This document shows, in pieces, positions 24,180 to 35,500 of a DNA stretch of 64,000 nt. The stretch spans positions 3,918,501 through 3,982,500 of the forward strand of contig OY783200.1 in assembly GCA_963678675.1 (NCBI GenBank), in the 5' to 3' direction. Source of the stretch: Xiphydria camelus (lineage: Eukaryota; Arthropoda; Insecta; Hymenoptera; Xiphydriidae). The notes under the pieces are model-generated. The model was given only the letters and a program-made list of their open reading frames with translations, was not told the DNA's origin and made no database searches. The stretch's first letter is position 1, and every line of letters starts with the position of its first letter. Both the position numbers and the translations under genes were made by a program.

Positions 24180-25390
24180 CATCGTGTGAGGTTCGCAGGT
24201 GTCGATGAGAAGTTGAATAGGCCGTAGCATGTGGCCACGTATCGAGTAGTCGATAGCATTTTGCGTCTTATGAGGAAAGCGTATCTACAGTCGGATCCTA
24301 CTTTTCGCCCGCGCTCTGGGCCTAGCGACTGTCGCGTAATGCTCGCGGGAGTCGATAAGGAGTTGGAGTCATCATAGCACGTGACTACGCGTCGAGCAAT
24401 CGCTTGCATTACACGTATTATGAGGGAAACGTACCTACAGTCGGATCCTACTTTTCGCCCGTGTTTTGACTTGAGCGCGTCATCGTCACTGCGGGGAATT
24501 TTCCCCAAAAGCTGACTAAAACCCGAAAATACAAATTGTAATTCCTGTCTATTGAATATGACAGGGGAGGGACAAGTACATTGAAAGTCGAAAGACATAA
24601 CAGCTTCCCTCGTCTCCCTGAGTTGCTGTTTCAGATCAAATTCGACCGTTGACGGTATCGGACGTGCGTCGTGCATCTCGAGAAAAATATCGCAAATGAA
24701 ATATAGTTAAAACTTTTGTTGTGATAGTTCAAGTCGAATTCTGCAAAATGGATGCTGTTCCCGTGTGGATGTAAGAAGTCTATTTCGAAATTATTACATT
24801 GGTCAAAATATTCATGTATAGCCTACAATAATGACTTGACGTAACCGTTCTTTTCTTATTTCAAAGTATCATTAACTACAAATATTTGTGGTCGTTTTGT
24901 TACGAATCCCACAATATCCCGCGGTCATTTTTAAGTATATTATTAATTTATGCTTTCGGCAATTATATCCAGTGAAAACGCACAAAAGCACAAACACATG
25001 TAATTAATAAAGATGACAATACCAAAGTACGATTTTTATAAATAAATTTTTTACTCATCTTTTTTCGCTGTCATTTTTTCCTATTTTAACATTATATTCG
25101 CATTCAGCGAGTTTAAACGCAGATAAATATCAATTTTGGTGCATATTGCACATGCCTCTTTGGGTTTTGGCCAGGTTTTCGGGAAAATTCCCCATTGTGG
25201 CGTCGGCTGCAATTGAGCGTTCGCGGGAGATAATCGCTCGCGCCTTTTTGCGTGATGTTCGCGAGAATCAATAAGAAGTTGGAATCATCATTGCACGCAG
25301 CTATGCGTCGAATAGTCGATTGCATTTCACGTCTTATAAGGGAAGTGGACCTACAGTCGGATCCTACTTTTCGCCCGCATTCGGGGTCCG
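24180..25390. repeat. Tandem repeat, period about 150 bp, split by an insertion
   Basis: Units at 24180-24330, 24330-24475 and 25235-25385 share CTACAGTCGGATCCTACTTT, TCGCCCG and AGAAGTTGGAATCATCA blocks. A 713-bp TIR element separates the second and third. It lies just upstream of gene B. Confidence 0.7.
24487..25199. mobile_element. 713-bp TIR element inside the 150-bp array
   Basis: The left end CACTGCGGGGAATTTTCCCC and the inverted right end CACAATGGGGAATTTTCCC match over about 38 bp and continue into AAAACCC. No coding capacity is seen. The flanks GCGTCATCGT and GCGTCGGCTG are only partly alike, so target duplication is unproven. Confidence 0.65.
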
Positions 25391-26649
25391 CGATTAAACG
25401 TGTCCGCAGGAGAGGTGGCAAGCTCCTGAGATTCTGCCGACTCTCGCTCGCATCGCGACGAGTAGAGCAGTCGCAGTCGCGTTCGCGAAAGGGAAAGAGG
25501 CGCGAGCGCCCGGCTCCCCCCCCCCCCCCAAGCCGGCGAATTACCGAAGCGAAACGTCGCGGGGAAGCAACGTGTGCGCTCATGCGGTGGGGTGATATAG
25601 ATTGATATTGATTTTAGCTACGATGTCGATGGACGGTTCAGACGCCGGTTGAGCGCGAGAACTGCAGTCGCGCACCGTTCGCCGGTCGAGCGACAGGTCT
25701 CCCGGCTTCGCTGAAACCGCAACGGGTTTCCACCCGCTGTCGCACCTGTGGGAAAGTGATTTCCATTGGCCACACTAGCGGCGAGGATCGATCGGGGATT
25801 ACGACGCTCTTCGTTTCCTTCCGGTACGTAGGATTGTACATATCACGCGATTCGTTTATTGAGCGGGGACTTGTGCGTTGCACGGAGTGCAAAAGAAAGG
25901 GGAAGAATTGCACACCTGCCATGGTGCCACCTGCGGCTGCGTTCGGTCGATAATGAGACTCTGCCGTCTACGTAGAAACAATTGCGAAATGAGGAAAATT
26001 CTTGGGAATTGAGCGGCGTTGCTCTTGTGCAGTTTTTCTTTTCTCGGACTCGAAGGGAGACTAAAATTTGTTCGATACTTTTTTTTTCGTATTAATTAAT
26101 AATTGTACTTAATTTCTTATGTTTATTAATTGGCTAATTTTTCAAGAGACCGTGATGGATATTCGATACTTGCGTTATAAAATAATTGTATTAGTAAAGT
26201 GATAAGTGGTCTTCCGCGTTTCACGTCGGGTTAATTGATCAAAAGAGGGGAAGAAGTTGAGATTGAAATAGAGGAGGTGGAGTATCTAAGAGCCAATCAA
26301 ACTCCAAGAGATAATCAAAACTCCGATGGCGGTCGATGCTCATATGACCCAATTCAATTTTTTCACCAATAAAAGGACCACCTGCTCGCGAGCGACTGAA
26401 CGATAATAATAGGCCAGGATTGTAATAAATTAACGTTGAATTAGTATTGACTGATTGACCGAGCGGTCGTGATCTCTGATAAACGCCGCGCCAGTCGAGC
26501 GCGTCGTGCGAACCTCAGCCCGAGGGCCAATGGGGTTAATTAGTTCAGCTCCCTCTCGACCGGTGCCGCCCTATAGGAAGAGATAAAGAGATTTGCACGG
26601 GAGATCGACGCTTCTGCGAAACTTCCCGAGAGATTACACCTTCAACGTT

Positions 26650-27190
26650 ACCTGAAAACTGACTTATCTGCTCTCCTACTCGTCGAACGGTTGGTTTGAC
26701 AAAAAACAGTTTCCAACAAAAGTCGAGAGGAATCGCACTATCTACGAAAAAGTCTAATAATATTTTTTCACAAGTGCATAAGTTTTCGAGAAAAAATTCG
26801 TATTTAGAAGATCACGACTTTCATAACTCTGTTATCTTCTCTCGCTATTGTCGTACGGTTGTTTTGTCAAAAAAAGTTTTTAACAAAAGTCAAAGAGAAT
26901 CGCGCTGTCTACAAATAAAGTCTAATAACATTTTTTCATAAGTGCTTTAGTTTTCGAGAAAACTTGTATTTAGAAGCTGACGACTTTCGTAACTTCCGTT
27001 ATCTTCCCTCGTATTCGACAAAAAGTTGCTTCTACAAAATAAAGTTTCCAACAAAAGTCGGAGAGAATCGCGCTGTCTACAAAAAAGTCTAATACAATTT
27101 TTTCATAAATGCATTCCTTCTCGAGAAAATTCTTATTTAAAAGATGACGACTTTCGTAACTTTCGTTAAATAGTTCGTTATTTCAGAAAC
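26650..27190. repeat. Tandem repeat, period about 180 bp, upstream of rolling stone gene
   Basis: Three units with GTTTCCAACAAAAGTCGAGA, GAATCGCGCTGTCTAC and GACGACTTTCGTAACT blocks. The rest of 25400-27750 contains no gene that I can support. Confidence 0.7.
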
Positions 27191-27750
27191 GGGAGCTTTT
27201 ACAAAGAAAGTGCACTGAACTTTTCTCGAAGAAAATAAGACGCTCTCCAATTTTCGTCTGAAACTTTTTCCTCCCCGATTAACCGTACGCGAGATATCAC
27301 CGAAGAACGCCCGCCGAACGTTTCCTCGCGCCATTTGCCCCGCTCAATTAAAAAATCGGACCTTTGAAAATTTGAAACCCACGTGACCACACCTCCGATC
27401 GACCGAACGAGCGCGTGTCTTCGATCGCGTGCGTCGGCTCCGCGCAAAAATTCCGTCGAGCGGCGCCGACGATCGGATCCAATTGATCCCGGAGTGATCG
27501 CAGCGTCGTCACGCGAGCACATTTTATGTCCTTCCCCCTGACTCGCACGAGAGTTCACTTTGTTTAAAACCTCGAAAACGTTTCGAAAAACGCCATCTTG
27601 TCAGACACGTGCCGCGCGCCCGCGGCGGAGGCACGCGGAACTCGGACAGACGCGTGCCGCGCGCGCGATCAGCTGTTCGCGCGCACGGCCTCTCTAGCTG
27701 CTCGGAGGCGCGATCGCATCGCGCGCCCCCCGCAATATTTTTCTCTTCCC

Positions 27751-27823
27751 ATGGTGCTCCGCTCCGCCGCGGGGTTTCGGTACCCCAAGCAACTCCTGAC
27801 TCTTCTCACGCAATGCAGCTCCT
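27751..27823 (+). other. Upstream exon of rolling stone-like gene, possibly coding
   Basis: The sequence ends in CCT followed by a strong donor (GTAAGT). Joined over a 184-bp intron to 28008, it is in frame from the ATG at 27751 (MVLRSAAGFRYPKQL...) through CRRA into MVNKFCW. The exon may be plain 5' UTR with the family start at 28019, or it may add about 28 residues. The conserved start argues for the former; the open frame across the junction allows the latter. Confidence 0.45.
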
Positions 27824-28018
27824 GTAAGTACATAATCCCGCCGCGAGTCTCGACATCGAGGCTCTTCCAGAAGCCGTTCGCGTCGCGGAGAGAAGCCGCG
27901 AACGAGCTTGAATTAAACGAGCCCCCTTCGAAGTTCTCCGTCGCGAACGGCTGAAAGAAAAACCACGCCAAAACGACGAGAGAAAACGATCATCTCCCTT
28001 CTTCCAGGTCGCCGCGCG

Positions 28019-28846
28019 ATGGTGAACAAGTTCTGCTGGCGCGAGGTCAAGCGAAAGCTGGTCCGCGCCAAGGCCGAGCCGCCGCACGCGAGGCTCTTCT
28101 CCGAGCCGGGGTGCCGGGCGCGCGCGAGCGCCTGGTACCACGCTTACCGCTGGCTCGTCTTCCTCGCGTGGCTCGCCATCATCGTCTGCTCGGCCCTCGA
28201 GCTGGGCAGCTACAAGCCGCAAGGCAACAACCACAAGTGGCCGATATACCTGACCAACTGGGACCTCGCCCTCGGCGCCTCGCAGGCCCTCATCGGCGCG
28301 CTGCTCGTCGCGCGAAGACGACGACGGCGCCAGCGCTTCGACGATCCGCGGCTCGGCGCGCCGGAGAGGCTCTACTGGTTTCTGTACACGGTCACGTCCA
28401 CCCTGGCGGTGGGCGTGACCGTCGCCTACTGGTGCACCGTCTACAACCCGCGGATCCACCAGGTCGACCCGCTCAACATCATGCTGCACGTGGCCAACTC
28501 GATCCTGATGCTCGGCGACTTCTTCGTGGTCGCGATCCCGCATCGCCTCAAGCACTGCTGGTGGTGCCTCGCCACGGTGATGACTTATCTGGTCTTCACG
28601 GTGATCTACTACCTGGCGGGCGGCCTCGACAAGCTGGGCACCCATCGCATCTACGCGGTTCTCGACTGGGAGCGGCCGTTGAGGACGCTGCCGATATGCG
28701 CGGGCGGACTGATCTTCCTGGTCGTCGTGCACTGGCTGCTCTGCATCCTGGCGCGCCTGCGGGACCGCCTGTACGGCAGGCGCGACGGGGACGGCGAGGG
28801 CGATCAGTCCGCGGCGACGGTCAGGTCGATCGAGATGACCGTCTGA
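28019..28846 (+). CDS. rost: Rolling stone-like multipass membrane protein
   Basis: Single-exon coding sequence of 275 residues. The family is named for Drosophila rolling stone, a membrane protein needed in myoblast fusion. The start MVNKFCWREV is typical of insect members as I remember them. Hydrophobic segments follow in the family pattern: about 43-63 (YRWLVFLAWLAIIVCSAL), 80-100 (DLALGASQALIGALLV), 120-142 (LYWFLYTVTSTLAVGV), 155-180 (MLHVANSILMLGDFFVV), 183-207 (WWCLATVMTYLVFTVIYYL) and 225-250 (GGLIFLVVVHWLLCIL). An acceptor (CTTCTTCCAG) ends at 28007, 11 nt before the ATG, so at least one upstream exon exists. The coding exon is strongly GC-rich compared with its flanks. The family call is confident; the exact orthologue is not. 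Confidence 0.88.
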   Translation: MVNKFCWREVKRKLVRAKAEPPHARLFSEPGCRARASAWYHAYRWLVFLAWLAIIVCSALELGSYKPQGNNHKWPIYLTNWDLALGASQALIGALLVARRRRRRQRFDDPRLGAPERLYWFLYTVTSTLAVGVTVAYWCTVYNPRIHQVDPLNIMLHVANSILMLGDFFVVAIPHRLKHCWWCLATVMTYLVFTVIYYLAGGLDKLGTHRIYAVLDWERPLRTLPICAGGLIFLVVVHWLLCILARLRDRLYGRRDGDGEGDQSAATVRSIEMTV

Positions 28847-29014
28847 TCCGGACGACGCGGGGAGGCGCTCACCGCTTCCCCCGCGTTTCTCCTGAGGAGT
28901 GCTCACTTTTTTATATATCGTTATACTCGGTCGTAGCGTCGACGTGACTTTTAGTTGGCGGGGCGATCTGCTTCGCCAAGGGAACCGTGAGCTCTGCGAG
29001 GTGCTCTGCGTTCT

Positions 29015-29400
29015 TTAGCCGAGCGATACAGACTTTGGTCGAAATAATGTCGCTCGTTGTGTGATGTCATTTTTCTGTACTAACGCTCGTTCAGAAATGA
29101 CGAGGTAACGAGGTTGTGTCATTTCTGAAAGACGTTTGATGTCATTTTGACCGAAAAATGACGTTATTTAGCGAGTGGCGTTTCGACTAGTCTGTTGCCG
29201 AGATAACGTAACTCGCTGTGATGACGTGATTTTTTTGGCTGAATGATAATATCAAACATCTCTCAGAAATGGCAAAATAACGAGGTTTTGTCATTATTTC
29301 GTCACTTCTAAAAGACGTTTCACGACATTACGACAAACGAAAATTATGTAATTTAGCGAGCGACGTTATTTTGACTAAAGTTTGTTGCTCGGGTAAAGCT
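29015..29400. repeat. Two tandem units of about 190 bp downstream of rolling stone gene
   Basis: Each half has CAGAAATG, ATAACGAGGTT, AGACGTTT and TTTAGCGAG blocks in the same order. Confidence 0.55.
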
Positions 29401-29448
29401 ACACGATTTTCCCGCGAGATTTTATGGAGCTCAGATTTTTATACAGAA

Positions 29449-29820
29449 CCCCGTGGAAAAATTTTTCTAACGAGTTTCTGAATGTCTGATAAACGCTGAT
29501 AAGTATCTGAAAATTCTACAAAATTCTGCAAATTTTATGAAGAACTCAAAAGGTTTGTAAGTATTTTTACAGAAATCATAAATTCTTTTACAAATGACCG
29601 AATTTCAAAATTTGTCAGATACTCATCTGTTTATCACTATTTTTCAACCGAGTTTTTACGCGTGACAGAAAAATTTGTATTTCTGAACTTGCCTCTTTTT
29701 CTGACAAACGGAACTTCCCTGAAAATATCTGAATCGTTCCAACCCCGCTGCAAAAAGTCAGAAGGCAGTCAAAGTATCGCAGTTTTCCAGAAATTCGTTA
29801 AAGAAATTTTTCCGTCAGGG
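29449..29820. mobile_element. Small TIR element
   Basis: Starts CCCCGTGGAAAAATTT and ends AAATTTTTCCGTCAGGG, a terminal inverted repeat. The interior belongs to the degenerate family seen at 11490-12350 and 63400-63890. It is non-coding. Confidence 0.5.
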
Positions 29821-30848
29821 AATAGCGCCGAAAGTTCCCGCAACGCGGAGAAGCAGGGTCCTATTAGTCGTTTAGTTTAGGGGAAGAGTTGCCCGGTATT
29901 TTCCCTCGCCGATTCCTTCGAGGGGCGAGAAACGCCGCGTCGATCCGCCCCGCGGGAGTTCCGCAGGCCGAAGGGAAACGCCGATGGCACGCGGGAATCG
30001 CGAGAAGAAGGGAAGGAGCGATCAGCCGAGGAGAGGAGAAAACACGTCTTCCTTCCTTCGTCGACGGTCGAAATCGGCTGTAGCATTCGGACGACGACCG
30101 TTCGCGCCTCGTCTCGACATTCCAGAGTGCAATGTCACTAGGATAATTCAACGTTACTGTGTTAGAGATTATTAGAAATACACCTCGGAGTCGAGCTACG
30201 AAAAATACATCAGGATGGAAACAGAGTGGTGCGTTGCGATCGCGATCGTCTTCCTCCCCGAAAGCCTCTCCCGCTGAACCGAAAAATATACAAATTCCCG
30301 CGTGAGAATCGCGAGTCGGAAGACGATCGCGACCGAAGCGCGCTCGACTCTGTAGCCGCTCTAGGTAAAAAATAAGGTGGAGCGATTCGGTGCTCCGCGA
30401 GGCATTCCACGAAAAGTATTATTTATCGCGTTCACCCGCGCGTAGAAAGTATTATACCAAAGATTGTCAAGTATCTTTTCAACTACTATTGTAGATGTAT
30501 CGATTTATGCGTCGCGTGTAGCGAGCTAAAAGACGGTAAAAGAGTCTCGACTGAAAGAAGATGAAACATTTATCAGCGACACACGGCAGAGAAAGCTCTC
30601 GCCGCCAGAAATCTTTTGTGGAAAAATATCAACGTTCGTTTTTATTAATAAAATAACAATTTTCTCGCTTAAAGCAATCAATGCGTGCGGCTTGGCGATG
30701 CAAATCAATGTCAAGCTGAATCGAGAGTCCTTACCGATCACAGACCATGAAAAAGGATCGAGACCTACGCTCTAAGATTAAAATAAAACAACGCGACCAA
30801 TGCCTGGTGGTCGCCGTCTTCTCTGCCTCCCTTTCCCCGTTCAAAACT

Positions 30849-31191
30849 ACCCTAATGGAAATTTGTCCTTGCTAAATCTCTGCCAAACCTCTGCGAAAAA
30901 CTCTACTGAAAGTCTGCAATTTCTCTGCGAGAGAGAGAGAGTGTTCTAATTTTAAGAGCTGGCAGAGAATTCAGCAGAGTTGGTTGGCAATTCCGTTAAA
31001 GTCCGTAAAGTAGGCAGAAATTTTCCAAAATTTCTACAAACGGTGTAAGCTCTGACGAAATTCTTGTGAACTCTACAAGCTTTGCCGAAATCTCTGCCAG
31101 CTCTAAAAATTGGAACATTCCCAGAGAAGCGACAGACTTTCGGTAGAGTTTTTTGCAGAGGGGTTTGGCAGAGAAAAATTTCCGTCCGGGT
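30849..31191. mobile_element. Small TIR element
   Basis: Starts ACCCTAATGGAAATTT and ends AAATTTCCGTCCGGGT. The inverted similarity continues inwards (CTCTGCCAAACC, AAAAACTCTACTGAAAGTCTG) for about 75 bp. The ends resemble those of 29449-29820. Confidence 0.65.
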
Positions 31192-31248
31192 AGAACTACC
31201 GCGGGCGGTCACTTTGACTGAAGTTTTATTCAGTGTGCCATTCAATGT

Positions 31249-31375
31249 CGATTATCTCGTAATCCATGATGTTTTTGTCGAAACTCGTAGAATACTTTTT
31301 TGTAGAAAATATTTCGATCTACAAAAAAGTTCTATGGCAGTATGGACCAAAAGTCAATAGATAACGAGATAATCA
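31249..31375. repeat. Palindromic unit, intergenic copy
   Basis: The cleanest copy. Outer arms are TCGATTATCTCGTAA and TAACGAGATAATCA, and the inner pair ACTTTTTTGTAGA / TCTACAAAAAAGT is perfect. Confidence 0.75.
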
Positions 31376-32018
31376 CCCGCCAGAATGAACGTCTTAAAAC
31401 GCCGGAGCATTCAGTAATTTTAATGTTAATAAGGATCCTGTCCTGATTGGTTGAGCCGCCACGTTACACGTACACTAGCATGCAGAGTCCATCTGAATAA
31501 TTAATATAAGGTGGTGTCAGTGAGCATTTAGGCCCATTCTCATTTCCAAATAAAAATGATTTCATTGACGTATTACAATCTTTTCCGTAAAGGAGACCAT
31601 CAAATTGTTAAACGTGGTTTCTGTTTTTCACGGTAAACCATTACAGTCCAGTGATCAACGATTTGCTCATTCCAGGAAGTGCTAGGGATTTTTCGTGAAG
31701 TTATACTTTAACTGAAGAAACTTTTATTAACAATACTAAGACCACGTGTAATAATTTGAAGACCTTGTTTATCGGAAAAGCTACGATTCAACAGCGAAAT
31801 ATTCTTCATACATCCGGAAATAAGAATGGATCGCGTCTAAAGATATTCAAAGAATGAGAGGAAGCGAAGGGGCGAAATTGTATTTCAGCATTGAACCGAA
31901 ATCTCTGGGTATTTTTGCACGGACACGCCCTACTGACATGATTTCATATATTCTCATAAAAAATTGTAAAAATCCCATAGAAACTCCACGAGAATTCGAC
32001 GTACTTTTGGCACGGCAA

Positions 32019-32243
32019 TCCCGGATACCCACTAGTAAAAATCTGCGAGGGATGAATAGGAACGTATGTATTGGATTCTATGTGTATCTGATAAAAACAA
32101 ATAAAATCTTGTAAGATTCTATCGGTAATTACAAGCATAACGACATCGCGTACGGATCTTTATCATCTTTATGAGATTTTACTTGTTTTTAAGGATAAAT
32201 TTCTGTTCGTCCTTCTCAAGTTTTTCTAGTGGATATCTGGAAT
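32019..32243. mobile_element. Small TIR element (family of 19095-19325)
   Basis: The left CCGGATACCCACTAGTAAAA and the inverted right CCAGATATCCACTAGAAAAA ends match. Inside, GGATTCTATG and AAATAAAATC are shared with the copy in gene B. Confidence 0.55.
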
Positions 32244-32505
32244 TGTATCCGAAGCACACATCCGATTCCCATAGAAATTGTCTGTGGGAAATCTATAGGA
32301 TCTTTTCAACGGGGCGTTGAATCCGATCGGATTCTATCCATTTTTACGATGAAAAATAACTGTTTTCGGCACGATGCCGTGTTCGTTTTGTACAAAGTTC
32401 CTGCGACTTCGTGTAAACACACAATTACCGGCAATCGTAGTCGTCACTCTGAAAATGCAGGACAAACACAGCGTCTTCTCCAGCGAATCCAACCAGGACG
32501 AGTGC

Positions 32506-35500
32506 TCACTCGAGATCGCGCAGCCCGATCGCGCCCTCGCTCGGGCCGGAGTCGAGCAGCAGGACCTGGCACTCGGCGCCGGCGATATCGTCCTGATAGA
32601 ACATGGAGGGCAGCTCCTCCGTGAGCAGGAGGCCCTCGCCGAGCCCGGCCGCGCCGAGGACGACGTCCGTGGCGCCGACGACCGCGGCGTTCGTCTTCAG
32701 CCTCCAGACGTCGGCGCACGTGAGGCCGGTCCTCGCGGAGCCCTGGTCGCGTCTGGCCAGCTCGTCCGCGTACGACGGCTCGCGGAAGGCGGCGAGCTGC
32801 GGCGCTATCTCGGCGCTCGCGAGATTCGCCTCGATCTCCGGCGACGCCGCGCTGAGTATCAGCGCGTCGCACGGCGCCACCATGATCATCTGCTGGTCCG
32901 GCTGCGCCGGGGTCGTGTACAGTATGTAATCCATGCCGGCGTCGCTGCTCGCTCTGGACTCGTCCTCCGCGCGACCGTCCTCGAAGTACCGGACGAAGCT
33001 GACTTCGGACTCGGCGGGGGCCTCGACGCGCTCGTCGACCGACGACGGCGGTTTCTTCTCCTCCTTCGTCGGGTTTTTACGGCGCGCCTTCGCGCCGCGG
33101 CAATTGCCGCGCTCGCTCGCCGCCGCCCGCAACTGGTGCCTCTTGATGTGCACGTAGAGGCTGCTCTTCGCGGAGAAGCTGGCGTCGCACATGTGGCACT
33201 GGAAGTACCTGCCCTCCTCGTGCGTGAGCCTGTGCTCCTTGAGGTGCTCCGAGCGCATGAACGCCTTGCCGCACTCCTCCGCGTCGCAGACGAACTTGCG
33301 CTCGTTCGTGTGCTTCTTCTGGTGGCGCTTGAGCTTGCTGGACGAGGAGAAGGCCCACTGGCAGCCCTGGTAGGTGCACGCGTACGGCTTGCAGCCGGTG
33401 TGGAGGCGCACGTGGGCCTTCAGCCGGCAGGGCTTGTCGAAGAGCTTGCCGCAGCCGGGCCAGGAGCACTTGACGTCGATCTCCTTGTAGCTGTGGCACC
33501 GCTGGTGCGAGGTGAGCGCGTTGCTGCTGTAGTAGCGCTTGCCGCAGCCCTCCTGCTTGCACACGTACGGCGCGTGGCTCTGGTCGTGCGACTTCATGTG
33601 GAGCTCGAGCGCGCGCTTCGTCTGGAACTTCTCGTGGCAGTCGGGCACGTGGCAGACCACGCGGTTCGGCCGGTTGTGCAGCTTCTCGTGGCTCCAGAGG
33701 TTGTAGACCGTGGTGAAGCGCCGGTTGCAGCACTGTACCTTGCAGATGTAGTCCTTGCGCTTGAGGTGGGTCTCCTTGTGGCGCTTCAGCTTGAAGTCCG
33801 AGTAGAACGCCCAGGCGCAGCCGTCGAAGTCGCACTGAACGTAATTGAACGTGATTAGAATTTTGACGCGGCGCGAGGCTCGCCGCGAAGACGAATCCGG
33901 CAGGCGATTTCGGGCTTCGCGGACCCTGGTTGTTTCGTTTTTGGGGGAAATGGGCGAAATTTTGGCAAAATAAGGGCACGATTTCGATTGAATAAAGCGA
34001 TCTTCCGGGAATTGCAAACGCGCAGTGGTTTCGGAAAAGATAATCATTTTTAAGATATATGGGGCGAGGCGTTTAAATTGAGACGCATTGTGTATTTGAA
34101 AAAAATAGGTTTCTTATAAAAGTTATTTGCTTTAGAGGGGGAAAGAGAACTGCATTACTTACTTTTCATTCAGTAGACATGTTCATGGTCAGTTTAGAAT
34201 CACCATTTTTTTTCAGTGGAAGAAAAGCAAAGAAATGAGAAACCTTTCAGATAAAAGTTTTCTGTAGATTAAGAATTTGATGAAAAAATATAGGCTTCCG
34301 TTATAGAAAAAACGTTTACCTTAAAGTGGCTTTGAAAAGGCCTGTTAAATGAAAAATAAAACATAGCTCTCTTAACACCTCTGAAACAATGACTTTATGA
34401 GCGACATTTTTTTTTCTAAAATACGTTATCATACAGATATTCATATATCTCAATTTTAACGTTTCACCTGTAGAATGATACACTAATATTTACTAAGTGA
34501 ACGAAGGATTTTTTTGTAATGTATAAATTTTTCTTTATTTTATGTAACTCAAATCTGATTATCACAATCTGATTTAAGGAGAAGCGAACATTTGTCGAAT
34601 CGAGTTTCCGATAAACATTAATTCAACTAGGTTGTTACATTTTAAACGAAATATTGAGGCAGATAGATGAAATAAGAGTTATATTATTTTAGCACAAGAA
34701 AAGTTGACCATTTTGACTCATTTCACGTAATCGGAAATGATGAAAATACAAATTCTATCGGGAACAGGGTTTTTAGCGATTAGGAATTCTAAATTTCCAT
34801 GATTTCCAGGCGAGAATTCGACATATTTCCATGATCGTACCTACGATTTTTAAAATGTTTATACAAAATTTTTTGCTCAAAAGAAATAAATTGTTGTTTC
34901 AATAACACTAGTAGTAATTCTTACTGTTTTCTGCCATTGATCTCGTTCGAGAGCATTAAAACGAAGTTCACCGACCAAAGAATCTTGAGTCTGTCCGACC
35001 CGCTGACGAATCAACGAAATTTAAGATCTGCTATTAATTGGTAGAATTATTTTTTTCGACCAACCACGAGTCTCAAAATTCATCGATTCGTCAGTGGGTC
35101 GAACGGATATACTTTTAACGTATCCGACACGTCCCGAGATCATGTAAATCTTATTAAATCAATAACGTGTTCCGTATCTCCGTGATATCTTCATGTATTA
35201 AAAAATTCCATATGCAAATAAAATTCCACGATTTTCTCAATACCTCCATAATCTCCATAATCACTAGACACCACTGGGAAGCTGAACAATAAGCGGTTTT
35301 AGATGGAAATTATCGAATCGCAGAGGGAAAATCACAAGTTTCAGGATGAAAAAGGGGAAACTCAAAAGACAGGAAAATAAGGGCAGCAGAGGACCACACC
35401 GCGAAGCTCGCGATTTCATTCGCGGAAGCCTCCCCGAACGCAAGGAACGAAAAGGATCCCGTCGTACGAAACATCCGCGTGCCAGTTTCCCCTTCGTCCC

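Noticed and set aside
27806..28906. 366-codon minus-strand frame over the rolling stone gene
   Set aside because: Antisense of a gene with clear membrane segments. The composition (R, D, V, A, H) is typical of a shadow.
32374..33858. 494-codon plus-strand frame
   Set aside because: Antisense shadow of the zinc-finger exon. The minus strand has regular C2H2 spacing, so it is the coding one.
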